Below are positions 16,707-27,475 of a stretch of 64,000 bases of DNA, piece after piece. Every line of letters begins with the position of its first letter. Positions within the stretch are counted from its first letter, which is position 1. Both the position numbers and the translations under genes were made by a program. Below the pieces are notes generated by a model that was not told the origin of the DNA, ran no database searches, and saw only the letters and a list, made by a program, of their open reading frames with translations. Location of the stretch: assembly GCF_039614765.1 (NCBI RefSeq), contig NZ_CP154879.1, positions 2,232,001-2,296,000 on the forward strand. The letters are read 5' to 3'. Source of the DNA: Castellaniella sp. MT123 (GTDB lineage: Bacteria > Pseudomonadota > Gammaproteobacteria > Burkholderiales > Burkholderiaceae_B).

Positions 16707-17348
16707 TCATCCAGCCAGACCACCGGTGGCGACCACGCCCATCCCCCCGACCATGCGTTCCACATAACGGGCGATCAGGTCGATCTCCAGATTGACCGGT
16801 GAACCGACCTCGAGATTGCGCAAGGTCGTCACCTGCACCGTGTGCGGAATCAGGTTGATGGAGATCTCCGTGCCTTCTTCCTGATCCTCGACCCGGTTGA
16901 CGGTCAGGCTGACCCCATTGACCGTGATCGAGCCCTTGTAGGCCAGGTATTTCGACAGATGCGCAGGCACGATGACACGCAATTCGATCGATTCGGCCAC
17001 CGCGTCCAGGACGGTGACGTGGCCGACGCCATCGACGTGGCCCGAAACCAGATGCCCATCCAGACTATCGCCCAGTCGCATGGCGTGTTCAAGATTGACC
17101 TCGCCCTCGCGGTCCAGACCGCAGGTGTGAACCAGGCTTTCCCGCGACACATCGACCTCGAAGGCCTCGTCGTGCAAGGCGACCACCGTCATGCAGGCGC
17201 CCTGGATGGCAATCGAATCCCCCAGACGGGTCGATTGCAGCGGCAATCCGCCAGCGGCGATCGTCAGGCGGACACCGGCATCGTCCCCGGCGCCCAGGGG
17301 GTGAACGTGGGTGATGCGGCCCACGGCCGCGACGATTCCAGTAAACAT
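16707..17348 (-). CDS. ribE: Riboflavin synthase, alpha chain
   Basis: 213 residues made of the two tandem lumazine-binding repeats of riboflavin synthase. It starts MFTGIVAAVGRI, and the second repeat opens near GHLVSGHVDGVGHV. The enzyme dismutates two molecules of 6,7-dimethyl-8-ribityllumazine to riboflavin. The pair GSITVNGVSLTVN is family-typical. It follows ribD on the same strand with a 61-nt gap, the usual glyA-nrdR-ribD-ribE order of betaproteobacteria. The name ribC is used for the same gene in some species. No FMN riboswitch was seen in front of it. Confidence 0.95.
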   Translation of the reverse strand: MFTGIVAAVGRITHVHPLGAGDDAGVRLTIAAGGLPLQSTRLGDSIAIQGACMTVVALHDEAFEVDVSRESLVHTCGLDREGEVNLEHAMRLGDSLDGHLVSGHVDGVGHVTVLDAVAESIELRVIVPAHLSKYLAYKGSITVNGVSLTVNRVEDQEEGTEISINLIPHTVQVTTLRNLEVGSPVNLEIDLIARYVERMVGGMGVVATGGLAG

Positions 17349-17409
17349 GATGATCCCATCCAGAAAAGTGTCGGTTGACGCTACAGGCGCCGCCCCCGCG
17401 AAGCACGCC

Positions 17410-18585
17410 CTACGCGGCTGCCTGCTGTTCGGTCAGACCACACGCGGCCCTCAATGCCTGCCAACGATCCGCTTGGCGCAGATGCAGGCGCATGTCCCGG
17501 CCCAACTGTACCGCATCCAGGAATTCATAACGGTAAGCCTGATCCAGCCCGGCGATGGGCGCCGGCAAAGCCGCCAGACCCTGCCCCGCCCCCAGGACGC
17601 AGGGCGCGACATAGCCGATCCATTCATCGACATGATTGCCCGCCACCAGAGCACCCAGCAGGCGCGCCCCGGCCTCGACGTGCACCTCGTTGATTTCGTG
17701 CGCGCCCAGCCACTGCATGAGGCCATCCAGATCGATGGCGCCGTTGCTGCCGACCGGTAGCTGAATGACCCGCACGTTACGCGCCGCCAACCGCGCCGCC
17801 TTGCCGGCATCGACCCGGGACGTGAACACCCAGACCGGGTTGCCGTTGAAGAGTCGCGCCCGCTCGGAAATGATGAACTGGGTATCCAGCACGGCGCGGA
17901 TCGGCTGCCGCACCGTCTGGACCGCGCGCACGTCCAGCATGGGATCGTCGGACAACACCGTGCCAATCCCGGTCAGGACGAGACAGGCCCGGGCACGCCA
18001 ACGATGCCCGTCGGCGCGGGCGGATTCCCCGGTGATCCACTGGGACCGTCCGTCCGGCAGTGCCGTGTGCCCGTCAAAGGATGCCGCCGATTTCAGCCAC
18101 ACCCAGGGGGTGCCACGCGTCATGCGGGCGCAGAAACCCGGGTTCTGAGCGAGTGCGTCTTCGGCAAACAGGCCGACAGCCACCGTAATACCGGCGGCGC
18201 GCAGGCGCCCGATCCCGTGTCCGCATACCCGCGGGTTCGGATCCTGCAAGGCGACCACGACGCGCGCGACCCCGGCGGCGATCAGCGCATCCGCACAAGG
18301 CGGCGTACGCCCCTGATGACTGCAAGGTTCCAGTGTGACGTAGGCGGTGGCCCCGTGGACGTCAATCCCCTGCTCGGCCGCTGCCTGCAAGGCCTGGGCC
18401 TCGGCGTGGCGCCCGCCGACCGCCTGCGTGCTGCCTTCGGCCAGCCAGCGGCCGTCGCGCACCAGCACACAGCCGACGCGAGGATTTGGATTGCTGACGA
18501 AAAGTGCCTGTTCAGCCACCGCCAGGGCCCGCCGCATCCAACGGTGATCCTCGGTGGAAAAGGCGGTGGATTCAGGCCCCGTCAT
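17410..18585 (-). CDS. ribD: Bifunctional riboflavin deaminase/reductase RibD
   Basis: 391 residues in two domains. The N-terminal cytidine-deaminase-like half carries the zinc site: His60-Ala-Glu62 and [11 protein letters not shown] (Cys88, Cys97). The C-terminal half is the NADPH-dependent reductase ([48 protein letters not shown]). It performs two consecutive steps of riboflavin synthesis. The ATG at 18585, giving MTGPESTAF, was chosen by family alignment; it makes ribD overlap the end of nrdR by 14 nt. The longest frame starts much further upstream inside nrdR and is not credible. Confidence 0.93.
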   Translation of the reverse strand: MTGPESTAFSTEDHRWMRRALAVAEQALFVSNPNPRVGCVLVRDGRWLAEGSTQAVGGRHAEAQALQAAAEQGIDVHGATAYVTLEPCSHQGRTPPCADALIAAGVARVVVALQDPNPRVCGHGIGRLRAAGITVAVGLFAEDALAQNPGFCARMTRGTPWVWLKSAASFDGHTALPDGRSQWITGESARADGHRWRARACLVLTGIGTVLSDDPMLDVRAVQTVRQPIRAVLDTQFIISERARLFNGNPVWVFTSRVDAGKAARLAARNVRVIQLPVGSNGAIDLDGLMQWLGAHEINEVHVEAGARLLGALVAGNHVDEWIGYVAPCVLGAGQGLAALPAPIAGLDQAYRYEFLDAVQLGRDMRLHLRQADRWQALRAACGLTEQQAAA

Positions 18586-19051
18586 GATCGTCGCCATCAT
18601 TGGCGGTCTGGAATTCGTCGATTGTCTGCACGAATTCGTGGATGTTCTCGAAGCTGCGATAGACCGAGGCGAACCGCACATAGGCCACCTGGTCGAGCTC
18701 GCGCAGGGCCTCCATGACGAGTTCGCCCACATAACCGGACGGGACTTCGCGCTTGCCGCTGGTCAGCAGGCGTTCCTGGATACGGGCGACGGCGGCGTCC
18801 AGCGCGGTGGCGCTGACAGGCCGCTTGCGCAGGGCCAGAGCCATGCTGGCCCGCAGCTTGGCCGGATCGAAATCAACCCGGGCCCCGTTGCGCTTGACGA
18901 CCGCCGGCATCATGAGATCGACGCGTTCGTAGGTCGTGAAACGCCGATCGCAGTCGGTGCAGCGCCGGCGCCGACGGATCGTGTCGCCTTCTTCGGAGAC
19001 CCGGGAATCCACCACCTGGGTATCGGGACAGCTGCAGAACGGACACTTCAT
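18572..19051 (-). CDS. nrdR: Transcriptional repressor NrdR
   Basis: 159 residues: an N-terminal zinc ribbon (Cys3, Cys6, Cys31, Cys34) followed by an ATP-cone domain ([20 protein letters not shown]). NrdR senses ATP/dATP and represses ribonucleotide reductase operons through NrdR boxes. It lies between glyA and ribD in the arrangement conserved in many proteobacteria. No NrdR box was recognised inside this window; its targets are elsewhere. Confidence 0.97.
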   Translation of the reverse strand: MKCPFCSCPDTQVVDSRVSEEGDTIRRRRRCTDCDRRFTTYERVDLMMPAVVKRNGARVDFDPAKLRASMALALRKRPVSATALDAAVARIQERLLTSGKREVPSGYVGELVMEALRELDQVAYVRFASVYRSFENIHEFVQTIDEFQTANDGDDHDGA

Positions 19052-19090
19052 CAGGATGACGGGTGCCCGTCGGCACCCGCTCCGGTTGGA

Positions 19091-20335
19091 TTAGCGATAG
19101 ACAGGCAGGCGCGTGGTCAGTTCGTTGACTTTGGCACGCACGCGCGCAACGTTGTCGGCGTCGTTGGGATTGTCGAGCACGTCGGCGATCAGATTGCCGG
19201 TGAGCTCGGCCTCGGCTTCCTTGAAGCCGCGCGTGGTCATGGCGGGCGTCCCCAGGCGGATGCCGCTGGTGACGAAAGGCTTTTCCGGGTCGTGCGGAAT
19301 GGCGTTCTTGTTGACCGTGATGTGGGCCTGACCCAGGACGGCCTCGGCGGCTTTGCCGGTGATGCCCTTGGCGCGCAGATCGACCAGCATGACGTGGCTT
19401 TCAGTACGGCCGGACACGATGCGCAAGCCGCGCTTGACCAAGGTATCGGCCAGCACGCGGGCGTTGGCAGCCACCTGGGCCGCATAGGCCTTGAATTCGG
19501 GCTGCAGGGCCTCGCCGAAGGCGACGGCCTTGGCCGCGATCACGTGCATCAGCGGTCCCCCTTGAATGCCCGGGAAGATCGCCGAATTGATGATCTTTTC
19601 GAATTCCGACTTCATCAGGATGACGCCGCCGCGCGGACCGCGCAAGGACTTGTGGGTCGTGGTGGTGACAAAATCGGCATGCGGCACCGGGTTGGGGTAG
19701 ACCCCGCCCGCGACCAGCCCGGCATAGTGGGCGATGTCCACCATGAGCAGCGCGCCGTTGTCGTGCGCGATGCGCGCCATGCGTTCGAAATCGATGCGCA
19801 GGGAATAGGCCGAGGCACCGCCCACGATCAGTTTGGGCTTGATGGTGCGGGCGAGTTCTTCGAGCTGGTCGTAGTCCAGGACCTCATTGGCATCCAGGCC
19901 ATAGGAATGGAATTCGTACAGTTTGCCCGAGGCGTTGACGGGCGATCCGTGCGTCAGGTGGCCGCCTTCGGCCAGGCTCATGCCCAATACCTTGTCGCCC
20001 GGCTTGAGTACCGCCATGTAGACGCCCTGATTGGCCTGCGAACCCGAATTGGGCTGCACGTTGGCCGCCTCGGCCCCGAAAATCTGTTTGACACGATCGA
20101 TGGCCAGCTGTTCCACCACGTCCACGTATTCACAGCCGCCATAGTAACGCTTGCCCGGATAGCCTTCGGCGTATTTATTGGTGAGCTGGGTGCCCTGGGC
20201 CTGCATGACGGCGGGGCTGGCGTAGTTTTCCGAAGCGATCAGTTCGATGTGCTGTTCCTGGCGGGCGTTTTCCTGTTGGATAGCGGCCCAGATGGCCGGA
20301 TCGGCCTGATCGAGAGTGCGGGAGCGGACAAACAT
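19091..20335 (-). CDS. glyA: Serine hydroxymethyltransferase
   Basis: A 414-residue PLP enzyme that interconverts serine and glycine while charging tetrahydrofolate, feeding one-carbon metabolism. The PLP-lysine motif is [26 protein letters not shown] near the start and [13 protein letters not shown] are also diagnostic. It precedes nrdR by 39 nt on the same strand. Only 78 nt separate it from the upstream gene and no glycine or other riboswitch is visible there. Confidence 0.98.
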   Translation of the reverse strand: MFVRSRTLDQADPAIWAAIQQENARQEQHIELIASENYASPAVMQAQGTQLTNKYAEGYPGKRYYGGCEYVDVVEQLAIDRVKQIFGAEAANVQPNSGSQANQGVYMAVLKPGDKVLGMSLAEGGHLTHGSPVNASGKLYEFHSYGLDANEVLDYDQLEELARTIKPKLIVGGASAYSLRIDFERMARIAHDNGALLMVDIAHYAGLVAGGVYPNPVPHADFVTTTTHKSLRGPRGGVILMKSEFEKIINSAIFPGIQGGPLMHVIAAKAVAFGEALQPEFKAYAAQVAANARVLADTLVKRGLRIVSGRTESHVMLVDLRAKGITGKAAEAVLGQAHITVNKNAIPHDPEKPFVTSGIRLGTPAMTTRGFKEAEAELTGNLIADVLDNPNDADNVARVRAKVNELTTRLPVYR

Positions 20336-20413
20336 GGGGATTCCTGAGGACTGAAGGATATGAAAGCGATTGAAACGGGTCGGGTCAGCCCATTCTAGCG
20401 CGAACCCGGCGCA

Positions 20414-21046
20414 TCACAGCGCATGCAGCCGGGGGTTCAAGGTATAGCTGCCGCTGATGGAGGCCTTGGCCAGCACGTGACCCTGCATGGCCGCCAGCGC
20501 CTGAGGCCCGGTAAACCGGCCCGAGACGCCCAGCTCGGCGACATCCAGGGCGTAAACGGTGAAAACGTAGTGATGGACGATCGCATCGTTCCAGGGCGGG
20601 CATGGCCCGTCATAGCCGAAATAATCGCCGCTCATGTCGCGGTCGGCGGCAAACCAGTCGGTATAGTCGTTCAGCCCCTGACGAGTGCCGTCCAGCGCCA
20701 GAGGGCCGGCCTTGCCGCGTGGCGTGATGCCGCTGGAATAGCTGCCTTCGGGCAGGTTGCGCACGTCGGCGCCTACGTCGACCAACACCCAGTGGTGAAA
20801 ATCCGTGCGCGGCAGGTCGGCCGGAACCTCGCGACCGATCTGATTGACGTCGTCGGGCTGGGTCGGGACGTCGGGATCGACGCACAGGATGGCGAAAGAC
20901 CGGACACCGTCAGGCACGTCCGACCAGGCCAGGTGCGGGTTGCAGTTACCCGCCAGGGCCACATGAGATTGCGGATCGATGCGTCCGAACGCGATGCGTT
21001 CGGGAATGACCCCCTGATCGGGGAAAGATTCGCTGTGCAGTTTCAT
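20414..21046 (-). CDS. YbhB/YbcL family Raf-kinase-inhibitor-like (PEBP) protein
   Basis: A 210-residue cytosolic phosphatidylethanolamine-binding-fold protein. The family blocks are clear: NPHLAWSDVPDGVRSFAILCVDPDVP, FHHWVLVDV, and GYDGPCPPWNDAIVHHYVFTVYALDV, which contains the PEBP ligand-site DGPCPP and HHY. The function in bacteria is undefined. At 210 residues it is somewhat longer than E. coli YbhB because of an insert around residues 60-80. It sits between tyrS and glyA on the same strand, 20 nt after tyrS. Confidence 0.9.
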   Translation of the reverse strand: MKLHSESFPDQGVIPERIAFGRIDPQSHVALAGNCNPHLAWSDVPDGVRSFAILCVDPDVPTQPDDVNQIGREVPADLPRTDFHHWVLVDVGADVRNLPEGSYSSGITPRGKAGPLALDGTRQGLNDYTDWFAADRDMSGDYFGYDGPCPPWNDAIVHHYVFTVYALDVAELGVSGRFTGPQALAAMQGHVLAKASISGSYTLNPRLHAL

Positions 21047-21066
21047 GGGCCCTCCGGGGAGTTGGC

Positions 21067-22293
21067 CTAGGTCAGGGTAACCCGGGCGAATTTGCGTTTG
21101 CCGACCTGCATGACGTAGGTGCCAGCCGGCAACTGCAGGGATTTGTCTTCGATCCGTTCGCCGTCGATGCGCACGCCGCCTTGTTCGATGTTGCGCTGCG
21201 CCTCGGAGGCCGAAGCCGCCAGACCGGATTCGCGCAGGATTTTCAGGATGCCCATGGGCGATGCGCCTGCGGTGACTTCCGGCATGTTTTCCGGAATGAC
21301 CCCATCCCGGAACTGTGCGTTGAAGTGTTCCAGCGCCTGACTGCCGCAGCCCGCCCCATGGAAGCGGTCCACGACTTCCTGGGCCAGCAGGACCTTGGCA
21401 TCGCGCGGATTGCGCCCGCCCTCGATTTCCGCCTGCAGGCCGGCAATGGCGTTCAGCGAACGAAACGACAGCAGTTCAAAATAGCGCCACATCAGGGTGT
21501 CGGAAATCGACATCAGCTTGCCGAACATGGAGTCCGGCGTTTCGGTGATGCCGATGTAGTTGCCCTTGGATTTGGACATCTTTTCGACCCCGTCGATACC
21601 CTCGAGCAAGGGCATCGTCAGGATGCACTGGGGTTCCTGGCCGTATTCCTTTTGCAGTTCGCGGCCGACCAGCAAGTTGAATTTCTGGTCGGTGCCACCG
21701 AGTTCCAGGTCGGCCTTCAGGGCCACCGAGTCGTACCCCTGCAGCAGCGGATACAGGAATTCGTGAACCGAAATCGGCACGCCGCCCCGGAAGCGACGGG
21801 TGAAGTCGTCGCGCTCCATCATGCGCGCCACGGTGTAACGGGAGGCGAGCTGGATCAACCCACGCGCACCCAGCGGGTCGCACCATTCGGAGTTGTAGCG
21901 GATTTCGGTGCGCGTCGGGTCCAGCACCAGGCTGGCCTGCGCGTAATAGGTTTCGGCGTTGGCCCGGATCTGTTCCGGCGTCAACGGCGGGCGGGTGGTG
22001 TTGCGCCCGCTGGGGTCGCCGATCTGGGCGGTGAAGTCGCCAATCAGGAAGATCACGGTATGACCCAGATCCTGCAACTGACGCATTTTGTTCAGGACGA
22101 CCGTGTGCCCAAGGTGAATGTCGGGCGCGGTGGGATCCAGGCCCAGTTTGATGCGCAAGGGCGTGCCGGTTGCGCGGCTGCGGGCCAGCTTGGCGGTAAA
22201 TTCGGAAACCACGAGGAGCTCGTCACAGCCCCGCTGGGCCACGCGCAGATCATCGGCAATCTGGGGGTCTTCGGGAATGCTGAGAGACGACAT
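21067..22293 (-). CDS. tyrS: Tyrosyl-tRNA synthetase
   Basis: 408 residues, class I synthetase. The HIGH-equivalent HLGH is in [17 protein letters not shown] and the KMSKS loop is in [12 protein letters not shown]. The C-terminus is an S4-like RNA-binding domain ([18 protein letters not shown]). The pattern belongs to the TyrZ-like subfamily common in betaproteobacteria. It is divergent from the M23 peptidase gene across a 253-nt intergenic stretch in which no other feature is apparent. Confidence 0.97.
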   Translation of the reverse strand: MSSLSIPEDPQIADDLRVAQRGCDELLVVSEFTAKLARSRATGTPLRIKLGLDPTAPDIHLGHTVVLNKMRQLQDLGHTVIFLIGDFTAQIGDPSGRNTTRPPLTPEQIRANAETYYAQASLVLDPTRTEIRYNSEWCDPLGARGLIQLASRYTVARMMERDDFTRRFRGGVPISVHEFLYPLLQGYDSVALKADLELGGTDQKFNLLVGRELQKEYGQEPQCILTMPLLEGIDGVEKMSKSKGNYIGITETPDSMFGKLMSISDTLMWRYFELLSFRSLNAIAGLQAEIEGGRNPRDAKVLLAQEVVDRFHGAGCGSQALEHFNAQFRDGVIPENMPEVTAGASPMGILKILRESGLAASASEAQRNIEQGGVRIDGERIEDKSLQLPAGTYVMQVGKRKFARVTLT

Positions 22294-22546
22294 GGCAGAC
22301 GCTAATATCAGAAAAATTGAAAAAATGCTCGAAAAACGGAAGGTAATGCGCTAGCATAACGTGCTTTCGCAGCTTCTGTACAACACATTCGACGCCCAAG
22401 CAAGCGCCGGAACCTCATATTAGCAGAGCCTTCCGCCTGCCAGTGCCTCGTTCCTCCGGTATGCATATCCCCCGAACCGATAGCGTTCGCCAGACGAACA
22501 CAGCGTCCTTGTACAGCCTGAATTTCTGAACCGATTTTTTTTGCCC

Positions 22547-23878
22547 ATGATGCCTGAAGCCCACCAGACGCAACGCCACCGCCACATCACACGCAGTCTG
22601 CTGTTCGCCGCCGGGGGCTTGTTTCTGACCGCCGCCGCCTTGGCTGTCGTCAAACCCGCCACCCCGCCGGAACCTGTCTTCCAGGCGCGCCAGACCCTCG
22701 ACCTGCCCCCCATGGGCGGAATCGCCCACAACGCAGCCCCCTACATCGCCTCGACACGCATCCGCCGTGGTGACACAGTGGCCGATTTGCTGCACCGCCT
22801 GGGAATCCGCGAGGATGGGTTGCTGACCTTCCTGACGCACGATGACAGCGCGCGATCCATCTATAAGCTCTTCCCCGGCCGCTCTGTGCAGGCCGCTCTG
22901 GACGACCAGGGCAACCTGCTGTGGCTGCGCTATGCGCACACACCCGGCACCAGCGACAAATCCGGCGTCGCGTCGGCCTGGCTCGAGATCCGGCCCGACG
23001 GGCATGGCGGCTTCGATGCACAAGAACGCACCACCGCCGCCGCGCGCGAGACCCGCATCGCGGAAGGCGAAATCACCAGTTCGCTGTTCGGCGCGGCCGA
23101 CGAGGCGCAACTGCCCGACGCCATCACCCTGGAAATGGTGGACATCCTGGGCAGCCGCATCGATTTCCTGAAGGACCTGCGCAAGGGCGACCGCTTCCGT
23201 GTCGTCTACGACGCCTACATGCATGACGGCGAGGAAGTCGGCTCCGGCCGCATCAGCGCCCTGGAATTTATCAACAAGGGCAAGACCTACAGCGCAATCT
23301 GGTTCCAGGATTCCCAGGGCCAGAGTGGCTACTACGACTTCTCAGGCGCCAGCCTGAAAGGCGCCTTCCTGCGCACCGCCATCAAGTTCACACGGATCAG
23401 TTCACGCTTTGGCATGCGCATGCACCCGGTCCACAAGCACTGGGCCGGCCACAAGGGCGTGGACTACGCGGCCCCGTCGGGCACACCGATCCACGCCACG
23501 GCCGACGGCACAGTGGAATTCATCGGCCAGCAGACCGGCTACGGCAACGTCATCATCCTGAAGAACTTCGGCAAATACTCGACGCTGTACGCACACCAGA
23601 GCCGTTTCGCCTCGGGCCTGAGGAAGGGTGACCATGTGCAGCAGGGCCAGCTGATCGGCTATGTCGGCCAGACCGGCTGGGCAACCGGCCCGCACCTGCA
23701 TTACGAATTCCGCATCAACAACCAGCCGGTGGACCCGCTGGCGACTGACCTGCCGCTGGCCCGCGCACTGGACACCCAAGACCGCAAGGCCTTCCAGACC
23801 CTGGTCGCCCGCTACCAGCCCCAGATGGATATGCTGGCCCAATTGCAGGACGAGCGCATCCAGATCGCCAGGCGCTAA
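22547..23878 (+). CDS. Murein DD-endopeptidase, M23 family (MepM/YebA-like)
   Basis: A 443-residue periplasmic enzyme anchored by one N-terminal membrane segment (SLLFAAGGLFLTAAALAVV). A LysM/OapA-like module follows (RIRRGDTVADLLHRLGI). The C-terminal M23 LytM domain carries HKGVDYAAPSGTPI and GPHLHYEFR, whose histidines and aspartate bind zinc. It cuts peptidoglycan crosslinks so the wall can expand. Two adjacent ATGs and an upstream TTG compete; the first ATG was taken, with no strong ribosome binding site to decide. The neighbour anmK is also a murein gene. Confidence 0.92.
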   Translation: MMPEAHQTQRHRHITRSLLFAAGGLFLTAAALAVVKPATPPEPVFQARQTLDLPPMGGIAHNAAPYIASTRIRRGDTVADLLHRLGIREDGLLTFLTHDDSARSIYKLFPGRSVQAALDDQGNLLWLRYAHTPGTSDKSGVASAWLEIRPDGHGGFDAQERTTAAARETRIAEGEITSSLFGAADEAQLPDAITLEMVDILGSRIDFLKDLRKGDRFRVVYDAYMHDGEEVGSGRISALEFINKGKTYSAIWFQDSQGQSGYYDFSGASLKGAFLRTAIKFTRISSRFGMRMHPVHKHWAGHKGVDYAAPSGTPIHATADGTVEFIGQQTGYGNVIILKNFGKYSTLYAHQSRFASGLRKGDHVQQGQLIGYVGQTGWATGPHLHYEFRINNQPVDPLATDLPLARALDTQDRKAFQTLVARYQPQMDMLAQLQDERIQIARR

Positions 23879-23960
23879 GCACTCCGACGGGGCCCGGCAC
23901 GGCGCCCCGCCGGATTCCTTTGACGGGGCACTGGTGGAACTTTCGGGCGAAATCGATCTT

Positions 23961-25133
23961 ATGCGGGACGCTTACTTCATCGGCCTGATGTCGGGCACCA
24001 GCACAGACGGCGTGGACGGCGTGCTGGCGGCCTTCGCCCCCCCAGGCAACCCACCCCCGGCGCAAGACGCCCGCAACCTCTCCGCACCATGGTTGAACGA
24101 CCGTACCGCCGCGACGGGCCGCCTGTCGATTCTTGCCGCCGCGAGCGCACCGTTGCCCCACTCTCTGCGCCAGGAGCTCCTGGCCCTGAATGCGCCGGGC
24201 ACCAACGAACTGGCCCGCGCGGCACTGGCCGCCAACGCCCTGGCGGATTGCTATGCCGAGGTCGTGCGGTCCCTGCTGAGCCAGTCAGGCCTGAAGGCGA
24301 CGGAGATCCGTGCCATCGGGGCTCACGGTCAGACCATCCGCCACGCACCCGAGGCAGGCTACACCCTGCAGATCAACGCACCGGCACGCCTGGCCGAACA
24401 CACTGGCATCGCGGTGGTTGCGGACTTCCGCAGCCGTGACGTCGCCGCCGGTGGCCAGGGCGCGCCGCTGGTGCCGGCCTTCCACGCGGCGCGCTTTGGC
24501 TGCGGCGCGGGACGCGCCGTCCTGAACCTGGGCGGCATCGCGAATCTGACCATTCTGGACGACCCTGTGCGCGGATTCGATACCGGGCCCGCCAACATGT
24601 TGATGGACGCCTGGATCCAGCACCATGGCGGTCAGGCCTACGATCGGGACGGCGCCTGGGCCGCACAAGGCCGCTGCCATCCGGGGCTGCTATCGATACT
24701 GCTGGCCGAGCCCTGGCTCGCCCTGAATCCACCGAAATCGACGGGACGCGATCTGTTCAGCCTGGATTGGCTGCAGGCGCGCCTGGCAACGCTGCCGTCC
24801 GACGACCGGCCCGATCCCGTGGATGTTCAGGCAACGCTGCTGCGACTGTCCGTGGACACGATCGCACAGGCCGTGCGGCAGCACTCGCCAGACACCCGGG
24901 AAGTGCTGGCCTGCGGCGGCGGGGCGTTGAATCCGGTCTTCATGCAGGCGCTATCGCTCGCCCTGCCCTGCCGCCTGACGACCACAGCGGAATACGGCGT
25001 ACCCGTGCAGTCCGTCGAGGCGCTGGCGTTTGCCTGGCTGGCCCAGGCTCATGTTCTGGGCCGTCCGGCCTGCCTGCCCGCCGTCACCGGCGCGCGACAT
25101 GCGACGATCGCGGGGTGTCTTTACCCGGCCTGA
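23961..25133 (+). CDS. anmK: Anhydro-N-acetylmuramic acid kinase
   Basis: A 390-residue ASKHA-superfamily kinase beginning YFIGLMSGTSTDGVDGVLAAF, the family signature. GAHGQTIRH, VVADFRSRDVAAGGQGAPLVP and LNLGGIANLT are the other conserved blocks. It phosphorylates and opens 1,6-anhydroMurNAc to MurNAc-6-phosphate, recycling the products of lytic transglycosylases such as the mltD encoded here. The ATG was chosen by alignment; the preceding 80 nt after the M23 gene hold nothing else. Confidence 0.96.
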   Translation: MRDAYFIGLMSGTSTDGVDGVLAAFAPPGNPPPAQDARNLSAPWLNDRTAATGRLSILAAASAPLPHSLRQELLALNAPGTNELARAALAANALADCYAEVVRSLLSQSGLKATEIRAIGAHGQTIRHAPEAGYTLQINAPARLAEHTGIAVVADFRSRDVAAGGQGAPLVPAFHAARFGCGAGRAVLNLGGIANLTILDDPVRGFDTGPANMLMDAWIQHHGGQAYDRDGAWAAQGRCHPGLLSILLAEPWLALNPPKSTGRDLFSLDWLQARLATLPSDDRPDPVDVQATLLRLSVDTIAQAVRQHSPDTREVLACGGGALNPVFMQALSLALPCRLTTTAEYGVPVQSVEALAFAWLAQAHVLGRPACLPAVTGARHATIAGCLYPA

Positions 25134-25145
25134 AAACAGCACAGA

Positions 25146-25511
25146 TCAGGGTGCGAACGAGGAACCGCAGCCGCACGTGGTGTTGGCGTTGGGATTGCGG
25201 ATCACGAATTGGGAACCTTCCAGGTCGTCCTTGTAGTCGATTTCGGAACCCACCAGATACTGGAAGCTCATTGCGTCGACCAGCAGTTGCACGCCATCGC
25301 GCTCGATCGTGGTGTCGTCATCGGCCACGTCCTCGTCGAACGTGAAACCGTACTGGAAGCCGGAACAGCCGCCCCCCTGAACGAACACGCGGAGTTTGAG
25401 CGCGGCATTGCCTTCCTCGGAGAGCAGTTCACGGACCTTGGCAACGGCCGCATCGGTAAAGATCAGGGGGCTGGGCGGGACTTCGAGATCCACTTGTTCA
25501 ATGGCGATCAT
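25146..25511 (-). CDS. erpA: Iron-sulfur cluster insertion protein ErpA
   Basis: 121 residues of A-type carrier. The three cluster-binding cysteines are present: one in [11 protein letters not shown] and the pair in TTCGCGSSF at the C-terminus. ErpA delivers Fe-S clusters to apo-enzymes such as IspG. It converges with anmK (12 nt apart) and its start lies inside the end of the upstream DUF6776 gene (14-nt overlap), so those two are probably co-expressed. Confidence 0.96.
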   Translation of the reverse strand: MIAIEQVDLEVPPSPLIFTDAAVAKVRELLSEEGNAALKLRVFVQGGGCSGFQYGFTFDEDVADDDTTIERDGVQLLVDAMSFQYLVGSEIDYKDDLEGSQFVIRNPNANTTCGCGSSFAP

Positions 25512-26235
25512 GGTAAGGCTCCTGCGCGGACGAGGCCGCGCGATTCAAGGCAGCATCCTGGGTGGCGCGAACGGTGTCGCCTTCCAGGACTTCAAGGCGC
25601 ACGGACTGAATCTGCAAACCCGCGGGCACCTGCAAAACCCCCGTGCTGCGCTGAAACTGATCAAAGACCAGGGCGAGCGGATCGCCGGTTGCGGTTGCCG
25701 CCCCGGCATCACCGGCCGCAACCGGCGGGGTCAGGTCCATTTTAACGGTTTTGCCCAGCAGGCTGCCCTGAGCCACAAAGCGCATGCGGCCTTTGAAGGA
25801 TTCCGCACCAGCCGCGGCATTTCGCGTCAGCAGCACCCGGTAGCGCAGGAAATCACCGTCCGCCTGGACGTCGAAGGCGCGTACCGCCACGGCGCCGGCC
25901 GGCCCCGGCGGAATCAGCTGTTCGTAGAAAGCGAGCTGATCGCGGACATGCCCCAGCTGCTGCTGCAGTTCCGCGATCTTGTCCTGAAGCACGCGCTGTG
26001 TGCCTGCCTGCACTTCCGCATCGCTGCGCGCGGCCGCCTGAGCCTGGGTCAGTTCGGCTTGCTGCGCGCCGACCTGGGCCTGCAGCGCCTGGATGCGGTC
26101 ATGATCACCCGCATGCATCCCCAGATGCATGACGACCGCGCCGGCCACGAAGACCAGCACCAACACCAGACCCAGCGTCAGCTTGTGGACAAGCCAGCGA
26201 CTGAATCCACCCGGACGTGAAGGGTGCTGTGCCAT
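25498..26235 (-). CDS. DUF6776-like single-pass membrane protein with coiled coil
   Basis: 245 residues. One membrane helix lies near residues 18-40 ([22 protein letters not shown]). A Gln/Ala-rich coiled coil follows (residues ~47-100), then a beta-rich domain containing [22 protein letters not shown]. Most of the protein probably faces the periplasm. The arrangement matches a betaproteobacterial protein of unknown function (DUF6776) found upstream of erpA. It overlaps erpA and follows argC by 13 nt. Confidence 0.65.
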   Translation of the reverse strand: MAQHPSRPGGFSRWLVHKLTLGLVLVLVFVAGAVVMHLGMHAGDHDRIQALQAQVGAQQAELTQAQAAARSDAEVQAGTQRVLQDKIAELQQQLGHVRDQLAFYEQLIPPGPAGAVAVRAFDVQADGDFLRYRVLLTRNAAAGAESFKGRMRFVAQGSLLGKTVKMDLTPPVAAGDAGAATATGDPLALVFDQFQRSTGVLQVPAGLQIQSVRLEVLEGDTVRATQDAALNRAASSAQEPYHDRH

Positions 26236-26248
26236 GGATTACCCTCGA

Positions 26249-27307
26249 TCAGGGCAGAACCGCCACCTGCTGCAAGCCGGTGGTTTCCGCAAAACCGAAC
26301 ATCAGGTTCATGTTCTGAACCGCCTGGCCGGCGGCGCCCTTCACCAGATTGTCCTGTACCACCAGCACGACCAGGGTATCGCCATCCGCGGGACGATGCA
26401 CGGCGATGCGCAGCATGTTCGATGCCCGCACGGAGCGCGTCTGCGGCAGGCTGCCGGGCGGCATCACATCGACGAACGGCTCGTCGGCGTAGCGCTGCTG
26501 ATACAGAGCCTGAAAATCGGTGTCCATGGCCTCGGGCAGAATACGCAGATACAAGGTCGAGAACATCCCCCGGATCATGGGCACGAGATGGGGTACGAAT
26601 GTCACACCCACGGGCGTGCCCGCGATGCGGGTCAGGCATTCGGAAATTTCGGGATGGTGGCGATGGCCGGCGACCCCGTAGGCGGCGAAATTGTCGGCCG
26701 CCTCGGAAAACAGGGACCCGACCTGAGTCTTGCGGCCCGCGCCGGAGACCCCGGATTTCGAATCGGCAATGACGTGGGCGATATCCACCAGCGGCCGTCC
26801 GGCCTGCAGCAACGGGGCCATGCCCAGCAGGACCGTGGTCGGATAGCACCCCGGGTTGCCGACCACGCGGGCCTGCCGGATACGCTCGCGATCCAGCTCG
26901 GGCAGCCCATAAACGGCGTCGCGCAGGACCGCCGGACAGCTGTGCGGCATCTTGTACCAGCGCTGGAAAGCATCGACATCCTGCAACCGGAAGTCCGCCG
27001 CCAGATCGATCACCCGCACACCATGTTCCAGCAACCCGGGCGCCTGTTCCATGGCCACGCCATGGGGCGTTGCGAAAAACACCACATCGCACTGGTCCAG
27101 CGCGGCGTCCTCGGGGGTCTGGAAGCACAGGTCCACATGACCACGCAGATTCGGGAACATATCGGCCACCGGCATCCCCGATTCCTTTCGGGATGTGATG
27201 GCGTGCAGCTGGACGTTCGGGTGCTGCGACAGCAGGCGCAACAGTTCGACTCCGGTGTATCCGGTCCCGCCGACGATGCCGGCCTTGATGCGTGAAGCTG
27301 TGGTCAT
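26249..27307 (-). CDS. argC: N-acetyl-gamma-glutamyl-phosphate reductase
   Basis: A 352-residue type 1 ArgC. The NADP-binding loop is [17 protein letters not shown], the catalytic cysteine is in [14 protein letters not shown], and HHPEI and HLVPMIRGM are conserved. It performs the third step of arginine synthesis, reducing N-acetylglutamyl phosphate to the semialdehyde. A second arginine gene, argJ, is present at 58363. It is downstream of rpsI beyond a strong terminator and so probably has its own promoter. Confidence 0.97.
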   Translation of the reverse strand: MTTASRIKAGIVGGTGYTGVELLRLLSQHPNVQLHAITSRKESGMPVADMFPNLRGHVDLCFQTPEDAALDQCDVVFFATPHGVAMEQAPGLLEHGVRVIDLAADFRLQDVDAFQRWYKMPHSCPAVLRDAVYGLPELDRERIRQARVVGNPGCYPTTVLLGMAPLLQAGRPLVDIAHVIADSKSGVSGAGRKTQVGSLFSEAADNFAAYGVAGHRHHPEISECLTRIAGTPVGVTFVPHLVPMIRGMFSTLYLRILPEAMDTDFQALYQQRYADEPFVDVMPPGSLPQTRSVRASNMLRIAVHRPADGDTLVVLVVQDNLVKGAAGQAVQNMNLMFGFAETTGLQQVAVLP

Positions 27308-27404
27308 TGCTGCGTGGTCCTGTCCTGAAAGCGATCAGGCCCGCCAGGGCCGGCGGGCAGGGAAGTTCCTGAGATTATGGCATGCCCAAACTGGCATGCC
27401 CAAA

Positions 27405-27436
27405 CGAAAACCCCAGCGCGAAGGCTGGGGTTTTCG
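27405..27436 (-). terminator. Rho-independent terminator of rplM-rpsI
   Basis: A perfect 13-bp inverted repeat (27405-27417 with 27424-27436) around a 6-nt loop, with TTTT in the arm and TTT just after on the minus strand. It is 40 nt past the rpsI stop. Confidence 0.85.
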
Positions 27437-27475
27437 TGGCGTCGCCGGGCAGCGAAGCCACCCGGAACAGCGGAA

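Noticed and set aside
16658-17410. FMN riboswitch for ribE or ribD
   Set aside because: The gaps are short and none of the conserved RFN-element segments could be recognised.
18554-20347. 597-codon open frame on the plus strand antisense to nrdR and glyA
   Set aside because: Covers two conserved genes and shows no domain; typical high-GC antisense frame.
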